From Alphaproteobacteria bacterium (lineage in GTDB: Bacteria; Pseudomonadota; Alphaproteobacteria; DAOWDM01), in contig DAOWDM010000016.1 in the NCBI GenBank assembly GCA_030639035.1, positions 1-23,392 of the forward strand: a stretch of 23,392 bases of DNA, in the 5' to 3' direction. The position numbers and the translations under genes were made by a program. The stretch's first letter is position 1, and each line of letters begins with the position of its first letter. Below the pieces are notes generated by a model. The model was not told where the DNA came from. It saw only the letters and a list, made by a program, of their open reading frames with translations, and made no database searches. Shown piece after piece: positions 23,233-23,392 of this stretch.

Positions 23233-23392
23233 ATGGGATTGTTTAATAAGACTTATGAAATAAAAGATATTGATGGAAAAGTTCTTTTTGAAGCAGAAAC
23301 TACAAGCATTAAAAAATGCGTTGAGCTTGCTGTAAAAGAAAAAGCTATTCTTTGGAATGCAAATCTTGAAGGGGCAGACCTTGAAGGAGTTA
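23233..23392 (+). CDS. Pentapeptide-repeat protein, array copy 5 (cut by window edge)
   Basis: The first 53 residues of a fifth paralog: MGLFNKTYEIKDIDGKVLFE, a helix SIKKCVELAVKEK with the invariant Cys, and the first units NANLEGADLEGV. The N-terminal DNA is closest to copy 3. The start follows the conserved junction and CAGGAAAAAA. Length and ending lie outside the window, as may further copies. Confidence 0.88.
   Translation, partial: MGLFNKTYEIKDIDGKVLFEAETTSIKKCVELAVKEKAILWNANLEGADLEGV

Larger units (their letters stand above)
20584..23392 (+). repeat. Tandem array of five or more paralogous pentapeptide-repeat genes
   Basis: Five head-to-tail copies, the fifth cut by the window edge, with 14-15 bases between stop and next start. 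The coils are themselves 15-bp DNA repeats of the kind AAAGGAGCAAATCTT, each coding for five residues. The copies share ends and differ in the number of coil units. Confidence 0.9.

Noticed and set aside
20700..23392. CRISPR-like or minisatellite array suggested by the regular 15-bp repeats
   Set aside because: The period is exactly five codons in open frames with caps and ribosome-binding sites; there are no unique spacers. It is coding repeat.
20584..23392. Qnr/MfpA-type gyrase protection proteins
   Set aside because: Only the general pentapeptide fold is shared; the caps and tail here are different and there is no specific evidence for gyrase binding.

Overview
The window comes from an AT-rich bacterial chromosome, most likely an alphaproteobacterium of the low-GC, host-associated Rhodospirillales-like kind. 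The reasons are the family signatures (an HdaA-type DnaA-like protein starting with a QLTLAL clamp motif, an alphaproteobacterial-style AspRS, an AmgK/MurU pair) and the gene neighbourhoods (gpmI-envC-ctpA-deacetylase-rppH; DUF2066-AI-2E transporter-hdaA; tsaE-amgK-murU). This placement is inferred from gene content; no rRNA or tRNA gene was seen. The first 20.5 kb is densely packed core-genome sequence.

Layout. 1-2524, minus strand: the start of clpX (cut by the window edge), a phoR-like sensor kinase, and a small glycine-rich membrane protein with a general-stress-type N-terminus. 2552-5260, plus: mutS, divergent from the small gene with only 27 bases between chosen starts. 5348-11435, plus: gpmI, an envC-type amidase activator, a ctpA-type S41 protease, a divergent polysaccharide deacetylase and rppH, tightly spaced and probably one transcript. 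11553-14889, plus: ndk, a DUF2066 protein, an AI-2E/PerM family permease and hdaA. 15047-16204, minus: rnd, convergent with hdaA; the gap between them holds an 84-bp palindromic element with three consecutive stem-loops. 16331-18115, plus: aspS with a perfect 10-bp hairpin after it. 18232-20482, plus: tsaE, amgK and murU.

From 20584 to the window end the character changes. At least five paralogous pentapeptide-repeat genes lie head to tail on the plus strand, 14-15 bases apart, behind a good-looking sigma-70-type promoter. All share an N-terminal cap with an invariant Cys. The four complete ones also share a C-terminal cap with a second invariant Cys and a nearly identical C-terminal tail, and the DNA across each gene junction (51 nt) is almost unchanged, while the coil in between varies in length from 165-aa to 271-aa proteins. 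This is the accessory, least explained part of the window. It sits where, from memory of alphaproteobacterial gene order, addB-addA would usually follow murU.

Functional themes: envelope building and remodelling (envC, ctpA, deacetylase, amgK/murU, phoR), nucleotide and RNA metabolism (ndk, rppH, rnd), genome maintenance (mutS, hdaA), translation (aspS, tsaE), proteolysis (clpX, ctpA), and an unexplained pentapeptide-repeat family. Every stretch longer than 300 bases contains a gene.
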